Source: Clostridiaceae bacterium (GTDB taxonomy: Bacteria > Bacillota > Clostridia > Lachnospirales > Lachnospiraceae). Taken from it: a stretch of 44,934 nucleotides of DNA. Position numbers and translations under genes: made by a program. The stretch is taken from positions 157,431-202,364 of the forward strand of contig CAJTGE010000005.1 in assembly GCA_910575795.1 (NCBI GenBank). The letters are read 5' to 3'. The notes beneath the pieces are model-generated. The model had not been told where the DNA came from, made no database searches, and saw nothing but the letters and a program-made list of their open reading frames with translations. Shown piece by piece: positions 25,536-33,660 of this stretch. Position 1 is the stretch's first letter. Each line of letters begins with the position of its first letter.

Positions 25536-26090
25536 CAGGGCAGCTATCAGGGGCTCCTTGGCTCCGGCACATTAACCGGGAAGGCCATGGAGATGCAGAT
25601 ACCCTTTAAGGCGGAGCCAAGGAAACCCAAAGGGTTCCTGCCTGTCAAACATGCCAGCCTGCACAATCTGAAACAGGTTTCCGTCGATATCCCCCTGCAT
25701 GTGCTGACTGCGGTGACCGGTGTGGCCGGTTCCGGGAAAAGCTCTCTGATCCGGGACGTGTTTGCCGGGCAGTATCCGGAACAGGTCATCCTGGCGGACC
25801 AGTCCACGGTGACAGATGCCGGGCGTTCCACCCCGGCCACATTCCTGGGATTTTTCGATGATATCCGGAAACAGATGGCCAAAGAAAACGACGAGAGCGC
25901 CGCCCTGTTTTCCTTTAACAGCAAAGGCGCCTGCCCGGTCTGCAAAGGACGGGGGCTGTCACCACCGAGCTGATCTTCATGGACCCGGTGACGACCGCCT
26001 GCGAGGCATGCGGCGGGAGCCGTTACAGTGACGAGGCGCTTTCCTATTTATACAAAGGGAAAATTATCTGGAAGCGCTGATAAAATCAGC
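25536..26090 (+). pseudogene. Frameshifted fragment of a UvrA-like ATPase
   Basis: The frame reads QGSYQGLLGSGTLTGKAMEMQ, then LPVKHASLHNLKQVSVDIPL and GVAGSGKSSL (Walker A of the second UvrA ATPase domain), then the zinc-finger half GACPVCKGRG. A frameshift near 25960 moves the continuation VTTELIFMDPV...CEACGGSRYSD to another frame, and a second near 26065 moves LEAL. Both ends are missing. The short, UvrA-like proteins without the first domain are often annotated as drug-resistance or excinuclease paralogues. It lies about 1.7 kb from uvrB, but it is inside the island and is not the housekeeping uvrA. Confidence 0.8.
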
Positions 26091-26238
26091 GTTTCCCTAA
26101 AGAATCGGAAAACAGCAAAAAAAGTCGAGACAAAAAGCGGGGGGCATTATAAAATAGTAACTGAAAATCCATTAAGCCCCCAGCAGAGCTGGGGTGAACG
26201 GAGTAAGCAGTAGCGTTACCTAAAGTATCAAAAATAAA

Positions 26239-26296
26239 ACCTCCATGTTATCATAGATTTGGGTCTGGGCAACCTAATCTATGATAAACAGGAGGT
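26239..26296 (+). promoter_or_regulatory. Hairpin covering the transposase ribosome binding site
   Basis: The arm 26239-26259 (ACCTCC...ATCATAGATT) pairs with 26276-26296 (AATCTATGAT...GGAGGT) with two or three mismatches. The GGAGGT ribosome binding site (26291-26296) is inside the stem and ATG 26304 directly after it, so translation should be kept low. A comparable structure limits transposase synthesis in IS200. Confidence 0.75.
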
Positions 26297-26303
26297 ATCC
26301 ATA

Positions 26304-26714
26304 ATGGATAATCAGATTTTAGCACATACGAAGTATAATTGCACGTACCATATAGTTTTTATTCCAAAATACCGAAGGAAAGTAATGTATGGGAAGATTG
26401 GAAAAGAAGTGGGAGAAATTATATCCACCGTATGTAAAATTACAGGGATCCATCTGATAAAGGGCGGGATATGCCCGAACCATGTACATCTTTATGTATC
26501 AATACCACCCAAAATGAGCATATCGGATGTAATGTCAAAGCTAAAAGGTAAGAGCGCGCTTATGATATTTGACAGACATCCGGAATACAGGGACAAATAT
26601 GGAAGACATTTCTGGGCAAGAGGATACTATGCGGAGACAATTGGGCAAGTGAATGAAGATATGATAAAGAAATATATAGAAGAACAAGAAGAATGCAGCA
26701 GGATAGAAGGATAA
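26304..26714 (+). CDS. tnpA: IS200-type TnpA transposase
   Basis: The start is ATG 26304, 7 bp after GGAGGT. The 136-residue protein matches the Y1 HUH transposase fold: YHIVFIPKYRRKVMYG near the N-terminus, the metal-binding HUH motif HVHLYVSIPP (about residues 63-72), SDVMSKLKGKSA, and a C-terminal helix YYAETIGQVNEDMIKKYIEEQ with the candidate nucleophilic Tyr. It would cut and paste single-stranded DNA at the hairpin ends. The length is normal for the family and there is no disruption, so the enzyme may be active. Confidence 0.93.
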   Translation: MDNQILAHTKYNCTYHIVFIPKYRRKVMYGKIGKEVGEIISTVCKITGIHLIKGGICPNHVHLYVSIPPKMSISDVMSKLKGKSALMIFDRHPEYRDKYGRHFWARGYYAETIGQVNEDMIKKYIEEQEECSRIEG

Positions 26715-26869
26715 GCACCTCTTTTAAGAGGCTGCCAGGCACCATAGGTTAGAAAAAATACTGCCTATAGGCGGTACCGAAAAATGCCCTGGAGGGGCTT
26801 ATCCAGACCACCGGCAGAGCCGGTGGTCAAGCCGTATGGCTGTGATTGTTCATGGATTGAGACACCCAT

Positions 26870-27536
26870 ATGCAGGAGATGTTCAATGTGCTTATGGGGC
26901 TCCGCAGATCCGAGATCAATGGGGTAAAGTATTCGGACGTAGATTATATCAACCATACCTTATAAGTGGAACGTCAGTTAGGGAGAGTACATAACGCAGT
27001 AAAAGAGGACTTTGCCCCGAAAACATTTACGAAACAGGAAGTAGGATTGAAGACAAAATCCAGTTACAGAGAGATTCCGATTCCTGATTATGTCTTTGAG
27101 GCAATCTTAAAGGAACGGCAGGTGTATGAGAAAAACAGAAACGGCAGAAAGAGAGGGTTTCAGGATCTGGGCTATATCTGTTGTTCCACACTTGGCAGGG
27201 CAAGGGCAAAGGGTTCCATTGCAGGTATTATAAGCAGCTTCTTGCCGAAAACGGTTTACCGGATATCCGCTGGCGCGATAGCGCAGCACATACTGTACGC
27301 TTCTGTTAAAAGAGTCTTTTAATCCAAAGGCAGTATCAAGGCTCATGGGACATGCCAAAGAAATCATAACAATGGATGTTTATGCAGATAACAGAGGCAT
27401 CATAGCGGATGGAGCGCCGGAAATAGAAGCGTATATGAAAGAAGTATTACCAAACCCGGAAGAAACAGAAATCTTTAAAAAGGAATTGTTGGAGATTGTA
27501 GTAGACGTAACCGAATTTCTTCCGGATGCAGTATGA
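26870..27536 (+). pseudogene. Degenerate tyrosine integrase (C-terminal catalytic part)
   Basis: The frame reads MQEMFNVLMGLRRSEINGVKYSDVDYINHTL, a TAA stop (26963-26965), then VERQLGRVHNAV and KTKSSYREIPIPDYVFEAI. Near 27212 the frame shifts to FHCRYYKQLLAENGLPDIRWRD. A second disruption near 27285 destroys the expected RHTYCT box, after which LLLKESFNPKAVSRLMGHAKEIITMDVYAD continues. The surviving blocks are those of Tn916/ICE-type tyrosine recombinases. One stop and two frameshifts make it non-functional. It marks the right end of the island, just before uvrB. Confidence 0.88.
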
Positions 27537-27551
27537 CAGAAAAGACGAAAA

Positions 27552-27563
27552 GAACAAAAGTTC
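27552..27563. promoter_or_regulatory. Possible LexA (SOS) box upstream of uvrB
   Basis: GAACAAAAGTTC fits the Gram-positive LexA core GAAC-N4-GTTC exactly, with G after it. It lies 15 bp after the integrase fragment and 240 bp before the uvrB start. TATACA at 27575-27580 could be the -10 of the regulated promoter. Confidence 0.45.
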
Positions 27564-27614
27564 GATTTTGCATCTATACAAATTTAATGATTTGTGGTAA
27601 GATAAAAAAGCTCT

Positions 27615-27780
27615 TTAGTGCTGCCACGTCCGTATAGAATTACGGAGGTGCGCTGAGTTGCAAAAACAGCAAATTGTGAACGGAATTCGTCAAGGACTTT
27701 TTTTCCTCCGATGTGAGTAAATGCCATGACGAAAATGAAAAGTTCCTTGACGAATTTGTGGCATATACGCATCTTTTTTT
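27615..27780. repeat. Hairpins in the uvrB leader
   Basis: CAC-G-TCCGTA and TACGGA-G-GTG (about 27624-27652) form one hairpin. AATTCGTCAAGGA (27684-27696) and TCCTTGACGAATT (27744-27756) form a perfect 13-bp inverted repeat with a 47-nt loop. The function is unknown; a mobile palindrome remnant or leader structure is possible. Confidence 0.6.
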
Positions 27781-27805
27781 ACTATGAATTTTGGAGGTGG
27801 TATTT

Positions 27806-29809
27806 GTGCAAACTGCACAAAAAATGTTCGAACTTCACAGCGAATACAAGCCCACCGGAGACCAGCCCCAGGCCATAGAAGCGCTGGTCAAAGGGTTTCA
27901 GGAAGGCAACCAATTCCAGACTTTACTGGGGGTTACGGGTTCCGGGAAGACCTTTACCATGGCGAATGTGATCGCTAAGCTTAACAAGCCGACTTTGGTA
28001 ATAGCGCACAATAAAACATTAGCGGCCCAGCTCTATGGCGAGTTCAAAGAGTATTTTCCGAGTAATGCGGTAGAATATTTTGTGAGCTACTACGACTACT
28101 ACCAACCCGAGGCATATGTCCCGTCCACTGACACATATATTGAAAAGGATTCCTCCATCAATGACGAGATCGACAAGCTGCGCCATTCCGCGACGGCGGC
28201 TCTGTCAGAGCGCAGCGACGTGATCATCGTGGCATCCGTGTCCTGCATTTACGGGTTGGGAAGCCCGATTGATTATAAGGAAATGGTGATTTCCCTCCGG
28301 CCCGGCATGGTGAAGGATCGGGATGAGGTGATCCACAAGCTGATCGATATTCAGTACACGCGAAATGACATGGATTTTAAACGCGGGTGCTTCCGCGTGC
28401 GCGGGGATGTGCTGGAGATTTTTCCGGCTTATTCCGGAGGCGACGCCTACCGGGTGGAGTTTTTCGGGGACGAGGTGGATCGGATAGCGGAGATTGACAC
28501 GCTGACTGGGGAAATTAAGGCCCAGTTAGGTCATGTGGCGATTTATCCCGCATCGCATTATGTGGTGTCCAAGGAGAAGATGGAGGCGGCGGCCAGGAAT
28601 ATTCTGGAGGAGATGAAGGAGCAGGTCGCTTATTTTAAAAGCGAGGATAAGCTGCTGGAGGCGCAGCGGATCTCGGAGCGGACGAATTTTGACGTGGAAA
28701 TGATGCGCGAGACGGGCTTTTGCTCCGGGATTGAGAATTATTCCAGGCATCTGGTGGGCTCAAAGGCCGGGGAACCGCCCTGCACGCTGATCGATTATTT
28801 CCCGGAGGAATTCCTGATCATTATTGATGAGTCCCATATTACCCTGCCGCAGGTGCGGGGGATGTATGCAGGCGACCGTTCGAGGAAAAAGACGCTTGTG
28901 GAATACGGCTTCCGCCTTCCGTCCGCGCTTGACAACCGCCCTCTGAATTTCGGTGAATTCGAGAGTAAGATTGACCAGATGCTGTTCGTTTCCGCCACGC
29001 CGTCTGTCTATGAGGCGGATCATGAGATGATGCGGACTGAACAGATCATCCGGCCCACCGGACTCCTGGATCCGCCGATCGAGGTGCGTCCTGTGGAGGG
29101 GCAGATTGACGATCTGATATCTTCGGTAAATCAGGAGGTGGAAAAGGGCTTTAAGGTACTGGTCACGACCCTGACCAAGCGGATGGCAGAGGATCTCACG
29201 GACTACATGCGCGAGGTGGGGATCCGTGTCAAGTATCTCCACTCGGATATCGATACCTTAGAGCGCGCGGAGATTATCCGGGATATGCGGTTGAATGTGT
29301 TTGATGTTCTGGTGGGGATCAACCTTTTAAGAGAGGGCCTGGATATCCCGGAGATTTCGTTGGTGGCGATTCTCGACGCGGATAAGGAGGGCTTTCTGCG
29401 ATCGGAGACATCCCTGATCCAGACCGTGGGGCGCGCGGCCAGAAATGCAGAGGGCCATGTGATTATGTATGCGGACAGCATTACGGATTCCATGCGCTCC
29501 GCAATCGAGGAGACGGAGAGAAGGCGGAAGATTCAGACCGAGTACAATGAGCTTCATCACATAACGCCGACCACGATTAAGAAAGCGGTGCGGGATCTGA
29601 TTGCGATCTCACAGGCAGTGGAGAATATTACAAACGAGGTCACAAAGGATCCGGAGTCCATGGATCGCCAGGAGCTGGAAAAGCTTGTGAAGGAATTAAC
29701 AAGGAAGATGCATCAGGCGGCGGCGGAGCTGAATTTTGAGGAAGCGGCAGCGCTGCGCGACCGGATGGTGGAGCTGAAAAAGATGCTGTTGGATATGGAG
29801 GAGGAATAA
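27806..29809 (+). CDS. uvrB: UvrB, excinuclease ABC subunit B
   Basis: GTG 27806 is chosen because GGAGGTGG lies at 27793-27800; a TTG at 27791 would be within that site. The 667-residue protein has Walker [11 protein letters not shown], the beta-hairpin region [25 protein letters not shown] (DNA damage probing), the motif [41 protein letters not shown], the QTVGRAARN helicase motif VI, and a C-terminal UVR domain ([25 protein letters not shown]) that binds UvrC. It is the damage-verifying helicase of nucleotide excision repair. Length and all motifs are normal. A possible LexA box lies upstream. Confidence 0.98.
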   Translation: MQTAQKMFELHSEYKPTGDQPQAIEALVKGFQEGNQFQTLLGVTGSGKTFTMANVIAKLNKPTLVIAHNKTLAAQLYGEFKEYFPSNAVEYFVSYYDYYQPEAYVPSTDTYIEKDSSINDEIDKLRHSATAALSERSDVIIVASVSCIYGLGSPIDYKEMVISLRPGMVKDRDEVIHKLIDIQYTRNDMDFKRGCFRVRGDVLEIFPAYSGGDAYRVEFFGDEVDRIAEIDTLTGEIKAQLGHVAIYPASHYVVSKEKMEAAARNILEEMKEQVAYFKSEDKLLEAQRISERTNFDVEMMRETGFCSGIENYSRHLVGSKAGEPPCTLIDYFPEEFLIIIDESHITLPQVRGMYAGDRSRKKTLVEYGFRLPSALDNRPLNFGEFESKIDQMLFVSATPSVYEADHEMMRTEQIIRPTGLLDPPIEVRPVEGQIDDLISSVNQEVEKGFKVLVTTLTKRMAEDLTDYMREVGIRVKYLHSDIDTLERAEIIRDMRLNVFDVLVGINLLREGLDIPEISLVAILDADKEGFLRSETSLIQTVGRAARNAEGHVIMYADSITDSMRSAIEETERRRKIQTEYNELHHITPTTIKKAVRDLIAISQAVENITNEVTKDPESMDRQELEKLVKELTRKMHQAAAELNFEEAAALRDRMVELKKMLLDMEEE

Positions 29810-29816
29810 TACTTTT

Positions 29817-30134
29817 TTGAGGCTTTGTCAAGGCGTACCCGGGACGCCGTATGAGATTGCGGACCTTTTTGCAGAGGGAGCTCTGAGAGGACGGCTAAAA
29901 GCCCTGGGGATTTATCCATACACCCGAGTTGAGATTGTGACAAAGAAAAGGAGCGGCGCGCTGATTATTCTCCTGAGAGGAACAAGGCTTGCCCTGGGAC
30001 GAAAGATTGCAGACGGAATCGAAATCAGGGAGGCTTACGATCCATGGGGAGAAGGCGATGCAAAAGGGGCTGCGAAAGGTGCGGGTACACAGAGCAGGGC
30101 GGCGGGGGAACCGGGCAGCCGGCCGACAGCCTGA
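29817..30134 (+). CDS. feoA: FeoA-like SH3-domain protein
   Basis: The start is probably TTG 29817; the ribosome binding site GGAGGAGG (29797-29804) is inside the last uvrB codons. No ATG is available before the conserved region. The residues GTPYEIADLFAEGALRGRLKALGIYPYTRVEIVTKKRSGALIILLRGTRLALGRKIADGIEI match the small FeoA beta-barrel, which helps FeoB take up Fe2+. The last approximately 30 residues (Gly/Ala-rich) overlap the feoB start by 91 bp and are unlikely to be part of the FeoA fold. The gene is 7 bp from uvrB and may be co-transcribed with it. Confidence 0.8.
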   Translation: MRLCQGVPGTPYEIADLFAEGALRGRLKALGIYPYTRVEIVTKKRSGALIILLRGTRLALGRKIADGIEIREAYDPWGEGDAKGAAKGAGTQSRAAGEPGSRPTA

Positions 30135-31987
30135 CAATCGGGCTTGCCGGCAATCCGAACTGCGGAAAGACCACGCTTTTTAATGCCCTGACCGGGGAAC
30201 GGCTGAAGACGGCCAACTGGCCTGGCGTTACGGTGGAGCGGATGGAGGGCATAGCGTATTACAAAGGCAGGGCGGTTCACATTGTGGATCTTCCGGGGAT
30301 TTACAGCCTGTCATCCTACACCATGGAGGAGAGAATTACAAAGGCGTGCCTGGAGGATCCGGGACTTCATCTGATTGTCAATGTAGCGGACGCTTCTTGT
30401 CTGGAGCGCAGCCTTTTCCTGACGCTTCAGCTTCTGCGCTGCCGTCAGCCGGTTCTGTTAGCGCTTAATATGATGGATGCGGCAAAGAGGAAAGGGATCG
30501 CGATACGGACCGACAGTCTGTCCCGGATGCTTGGAGGTATACCGGTGATCCCGGTATCCGCCCGGAAAAGAGACGGGATCGATCGCCTTCTTAAAGAAGC
30601 TGTCGCGGCGGCAAAAGCAGGAAGACAGGCCAAACCAGAAAGACAGGCAGAACCAGAGGATGCTGCGTTTTTTGCCGGAGACGGGTATGGTTACATTGAA
30701 GAGATTCTGTCAGAATGCGTTGTGCAGATCGGGAAGACGGCCCGTGACAGGGCTGCCTGTACATTTTCAGCGGACAGGGTATTGACGCATCCTGTATGGG
30801 GCATTCCGGCTTTTTTGTTGATTATGGCTGTGGTATTTTTTCTCACATTTTATGTGGGAGACGCTCTGCACGGTTTTCTGGACTCCGGTCTGACCTTTGT
30901 TTCAGGAGGATTAAGGTCGGTGCTCATAAAGGCGCATTCCCCGGACTGGTTTATTTCCCTTATCGTGGATGGGATTGTGGCCGGAGTAGGGGGCGTGCTG
31001 ACTTTTTTTCCGAATCTCTTTATCCTGTTTCTGGCTCTGGCTGTGCTTGAAGACAGCGGTTATATGGCTCGCGCGGCTTATGTCATGAACGAGATAATGG
31101 GAGCGGCAGGGCTTTCAGGGCGCGCGTTTCTGCCGCTTCTGTTAGGCTTTGGCTGCAGCGTTCCGGCTGTCATGGCCAGCAGGACGCTTGAAACCGTAAA
31201 GGATAAGAGAAGAACTATCCTGATGACGCCGTTTATGTCCTGCTCGGCAAAGCTTCCGATCTATATCCTGTTTTCCGGCATGTTTTTTCCGGAGTATGCG
31301 GCTGCGGCTGCAATCCTGCTTTATACAGCGGGCGTGACTGCGGCGGTGATGGCCGGCGCTGCGCTGCGGGCGGCTAATCCGGGAAAGAATCAGGAGGGCA
31401 GCGGGTTCCTTTTAATTGAGCTCCCGGAATACCGCCTTCCGGATGGCAGGACGATTCTCTCTTCTGTGTGGGAACGGGAAAAGGAATATCTCGTAAAGGC
31501 AGGGACTGTCATATGTTCTGCTTCGGTTCTCATGTGGATACTCCTGCACACAGGGCGGGCCGGGTTCTGCACAGAGCTGTCGGAGAGCTTTGGCGCGGTT
31601 CTTGGCGGGTGGATGGCCCCCTTGCTTCGCCCGGCCGGTCTGGGAAGCTGGCAGACAGCGGTTGCGCTGCTGTCGGGTCTGACAGCCAAGGAGGTAGTGG
31701 TGTCCAGCTTTTTTGTTCTTTACGGCATTCCGGATATAGCCGCGGCAGGGGGAGGCAGGGCGGTCAGGCTGGCGTCTGCTCTGAGAGAGACAGGTTTCGG
31801 GGCGGCGAACGCCTGTGCGCTGATGGTGTTCTGTCTGTTTTATCCGCCGTGCATGGCCGCTCTGAGCGTTATCTGTAAGGAATCCGACTCTTTCCTTTGG
31901 ACGGTTGGTATGGTATTATTAGAGCTGATGATTGCATGGGCGGCGGCGGTGGCTGTATTTCAGGCAGGAAGCCTGGCGTTCGGCTGA
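30044..31987 (+). CDS. feoB: FeoB, ferrous iron transporter
   Basis: ATG 30044 has GGGAGG 10 bp upstream and lies within feoA. The 647-residue protein has a Cys-containing N-terminal extension (C6, C10, C13), then the G-protein domain: G36-NPNCGKTT (G1), TVERMEG (G2 region), D82-LPG (G3), N142-MMD (G4) and VSARKRDG (G5). A membrane domain with two Gate motifs follows (LEDSGYMARAAYVMNEIMGAAGLSGRAFLPLLLGFGCSVPA, and the later AKEVVVSSFFVLYG). It moves Fe2+ inward under G-protein control. It is shorter than E. coli FeoB (773 aa) but typical for clostridia. There is no separate FeoC. A MITE-like palindrome follows directly after the stop. Confidence 0.96.
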   Translation: MGRRRCKRGCERCGYTEQGGGGTGQPADSLTIGLAGNPNCGKTTLFNALTGERLKTANWPGVTVERMEGIAYYKGRAVHIVDLPGIYSLSSYTMEERITKACLEDPGLHLIVNVADASCLERSLFLTLQLLRCRQPVLLALNMMDAAKRKGIAIRTDSLSRMLGGIPVIPVSARKRDGIDRLLKEAVAAAKAGRQAKPERQAEPEDAAFFAGDGYGYIEEILSECVVQIGKTARDRAACTFSADRVLTHPVWGIPAFLLIMAVVFFLTFYVGDALHGFLDSGLTFVSGGLRSVLIKAHSPDWFISLIVDGIVAGVGGVLTFFPNLFILFLALAVLEDSGYMARAAYVMNEIMGAAGLSGRAFLPLLLGFGCSVPAVMASRTLETVKDKRRTILMTPFMSCSAKLPIYILFSGMFFPEYAAAAAILLYTAGVTAAVMAGAALRAANPGKNQEGSGFLLIELPEYRLPDGRTILSSVWEREKEYLVKAGTVICSASVLMWILLHTGRAGFCTELSESFGAVLGGWMAPLLRPAGLGSWQTAVALLSGLTAKEVVVSSFFVLYGIPDIAAAGGGRAVRLASALRETGFGAANACALMVFCLFYPPCMAALSVICKESDSFLWTVGMVLLELMIAWAAAVAVFQAGSLAFG

Positions 31988-31992
31988 GCGCT

Positions 31993-32158
31993 CTAGAGCG
32001 TGTTTGAAAAATCATTCCCGCCATCTGCACGCCCCACTTTGCGGCATATTTGTGCCAAATTCACTTAACGCAGCCCACTGCGCCGCGTTCATTTGGCCCA
32101 AATCTCCCACAAAGCGGAACGCACATCTGGCAGAAAGCATTTTTCAAACACGCTCTAG
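31993..32158. mobile_element. MITE-like palindromic element at the feoB 3' end
   Basis: CTAGAGCGTGTTTGAAAAAT (31993-32012) is the perfect reverse complement of 32139-32158. The remaining arms also pair imperfectly over nearly the whole length (for example ATTTGTGCCAAAT with ATTTGGGCCAAAT), so the 166 bp can form one long hairpin. TA lies at both edges inside CTAG, which fits TA-targeting (IS630/mariner-like) transposition. No protein is encoded. The feoB stop is 5 bp away, so it may also terminate or stabilise that mRNA. Confidence 0.8.
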
Positions 32159-32413
32159 CGCGGGAGATATTTTCACGGCCAGGATGCCTGCTCTGCCTCC
32201 AGGTGTCTGCATGGTCAGATCGGCAGGTGCGCAGACCCGCCTGAACTTTTACATATTAGAATACATTTACAGTGAATGACTACTGTAATCCGATTTAAAT
32301 ATCTGAACTTCATGGGTTTTACAAAATACCGTGATAGCTCTGGGGCATTCGGAATACTAATGCAAAGATAATGAAAATGGGTGATACTACGTGTTAAGAG
32401 CAAAGAGGAAAAA
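32159..32413. other. Spacer before the ThrE-like pair
   Basis: About 255 bp without a credible gene. It is AT-rich in its second half and presumably holds the promoter of the downstream gene pair, but I see no clear consensus box. Confidence 0.4.
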
Positions 32414-33181
32414 ATGGACTACCAGGCGTTGATGGATATGGCGGCGCTGGCTGGCGAGATCATGCTGAACAGCGGCGCGGAGGTATACAGGGTGGAGGAT
32501 ACAGTCAGCCGGATTCTGGGGAAATCGGGTATGGAGCGTATCGATGTGTTTGCTCTGGCAACCGGGCTTTTTGTGACGATTTCTGATCCCGGAGTAGGGG
32601 CATTCACAGTGATAAAACGAGTGGATCGCCACGCAACGAATTTAAACCGTATTTACAGTGTAAACAATGTGTCGAGAAGGTTCTGCCAGGGTGAGATGAC
32701 CGTGACACAGGCGCAGGAAGAACTTTTGCAGATCGCGGCGGAACGGGAATACGGATTTTTTTATAAGTGTATCGGCTATGTGATGACAACCGGTTTTTTT
32801 GCGATCTTATTTGGAGGAAGCTTCCTGGACTGTCTGGCCGCGGCTGTGGTGGGGCTTGTTCTGGCGTTGGCAGTCGCGGGAGCAGGCCGGCTGCGCTTTA
32901 ACGACTTCTGTCAGAATGCGTGCGGCTCGTTTGCCCTGGCGATGGCGGCGCTGCTTTTAAAAGGCGTTTTTCTGGCAATGAATCTGGACGCAGTGATTAT
33001 CAGTGCGATCATGCCCATGGTTCCGGGCGTTACATTTACATCTGCGATCCGGGATACCTTAAACGGCGATTACAGCTCCGGCGTGGCGAAGATGGCGGAG
33101 GCTGTGGTCGTGGCGCTGGCCGTGGCATTTGGCGTTGGCGCTGCGATGATGGCATTCCGTGCGATGGGAGGCAGCGTATGA
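32414..33181 (+). CDS. ThrE/YjjP-type transporter subunit (large half)
   Basis: ATG 32414 is preceded by AAGAGGAA; an in-frame GTG at 32381 is unsupported. The 255-residue protein starts with a soluble domain (DYQALMDMAALAGEIMLNSGAEVYRVEDTVSRIL...), typical of YjjP/DUF1212, then about five membrane helices (from TTGFFAILFGG onward) including the conserved IMPMVPGVTFTSAIRDTLNGDY. In bacteria with split ThrE proteins, YjjP plus YjjB make an exporter (succinate in E. coli; threonine/serine for fused ThrE in Corynebacterium). The stop overlaps the start of the small half by 4 bp. Confidence 0.9.
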   Translation: MDYQALMDMAALAGEIMLNSGAEVYRVEDTVSRILGKSGMERIDVFALATGLFVTISDPGVGAFTVIKRVDRHATNLNRIYSVNNVSRRFCQGEMTVTQAQEELLQIAAEREYGFFYKCIGYVMTTGFFAILFGGSFLDCLAAAVVGLVLALAVAGAGRLRFNDFCQNACGSFALAMAALLLKGVFLAMNLDAVIISAIMPMVPGVTFTSAIRDTLNGDYSSGVAKMAEAVVVALAVAFGVGAAMMAFRAMGGSV

Positions 33182-33660
33182 TGGAATTAGAATTATGGAT
33201 TCAGACGGCCGGCGCTTTTTTTGCGATACTGGGTTTTTCGTTCATTCTGGACGCGCCCCGGCGTTTTCTGTTGTACACAGGTTTATCCGGAGCCGTGGGC
33301 TGGCTGGCCTATCTTTTGACGCAGAGAGGCGAGCATGAAGTGATTATGGCGGCTTTTATATCCAGCCTGGCAGCGTCTCTTTTCAGCCATGCGATCGCCA
33401 GGCGGCTGAAAGCCCCTGTGACCGTGTTTCTTGTCTGCGGTATCCTGCCGGCTGTTCCGGGCGCATCGATTTACAGGAGCGTATCCTGTCTGATAGAGGG
33501 CGCGAGGACGCTGGCCAGCTTTTATCTGATGGAAACCCTTCAGGTCGCCGGAGCGATGGCGCTGGCCATTTTCATTGTGGATTCCCTGTTCCGTCTGGCG
33601 CAGAAACCGGGCCCGGGGACGATACGGAGGGAAGAAACAGACAGCTCTGCGCACGGCTGA
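33178..33660 (+). CDS. YjjB-type transporter subunit (small half)
   Basis: ATG 33178 overlaps the upstream stop (ATGA). The 160-residue protein has about four membrane helices, with the conserved family segment VFLVCGILPAVPGASIYRSVSCLIEG (GxxPxVPG). It completes the split ThrE-like exporter. Its last 89 bp overlap the 3' end of the convergent DUF5688 gene; the C-terminal tail (QKPGPGTIRREETDSSAHG) is hydrophilic and outside the family core. Confidence 0.88.
   Translation: MMELELWIQTAGAFFAILGFSFILDAPRRFLLYTGLSGAVGWLAYLLTQRGEHEVIMAAFISSLAASLFSHAIARRLKAPVTVFLVCGILPAVPGASIYRSVSCLIEGARTLASFYLMETLQVAGAMALAIFIVDSLFRLAQKPGPGTIRREETDSSAHG

Larger units (their letters stand above)
26178..26828 (+). 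mobile_element. IS200/IS605-family insertion sequence
   Basis: A single Y1 transposase gene is flanked by subterminal hairpins with the same AGA loop: CCCCAGC-AGA-GCTGGGG (26178-26194) on the left and GACCACCGGC-AGA-GCCGGTGGTC (26806-26828) on the right. Subterminal imperfect palindromes rather than terminal inverted repeats are typical of this family. The exact cleavage sites lie a few to some tens of bases outside these hairpins and cannot be fixed from one copy. No TnpB or accessory gene is present. It sits between the UvrA-like fragment and the broken integrase. Confidence 0.75.

Noticed and set aside
27584..27772. Minus-strand 62-codon frame before uvrB
   Set aside because: It spans the leader hairpins, has no convincing ribosome binding site and no family features I recognise.
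32920..33177. Upstream extension of the YjjB frame
   Set aside because: It lies out of frame within the YjjP gene; ATG 33178 with ATGA overlap is the natural start.
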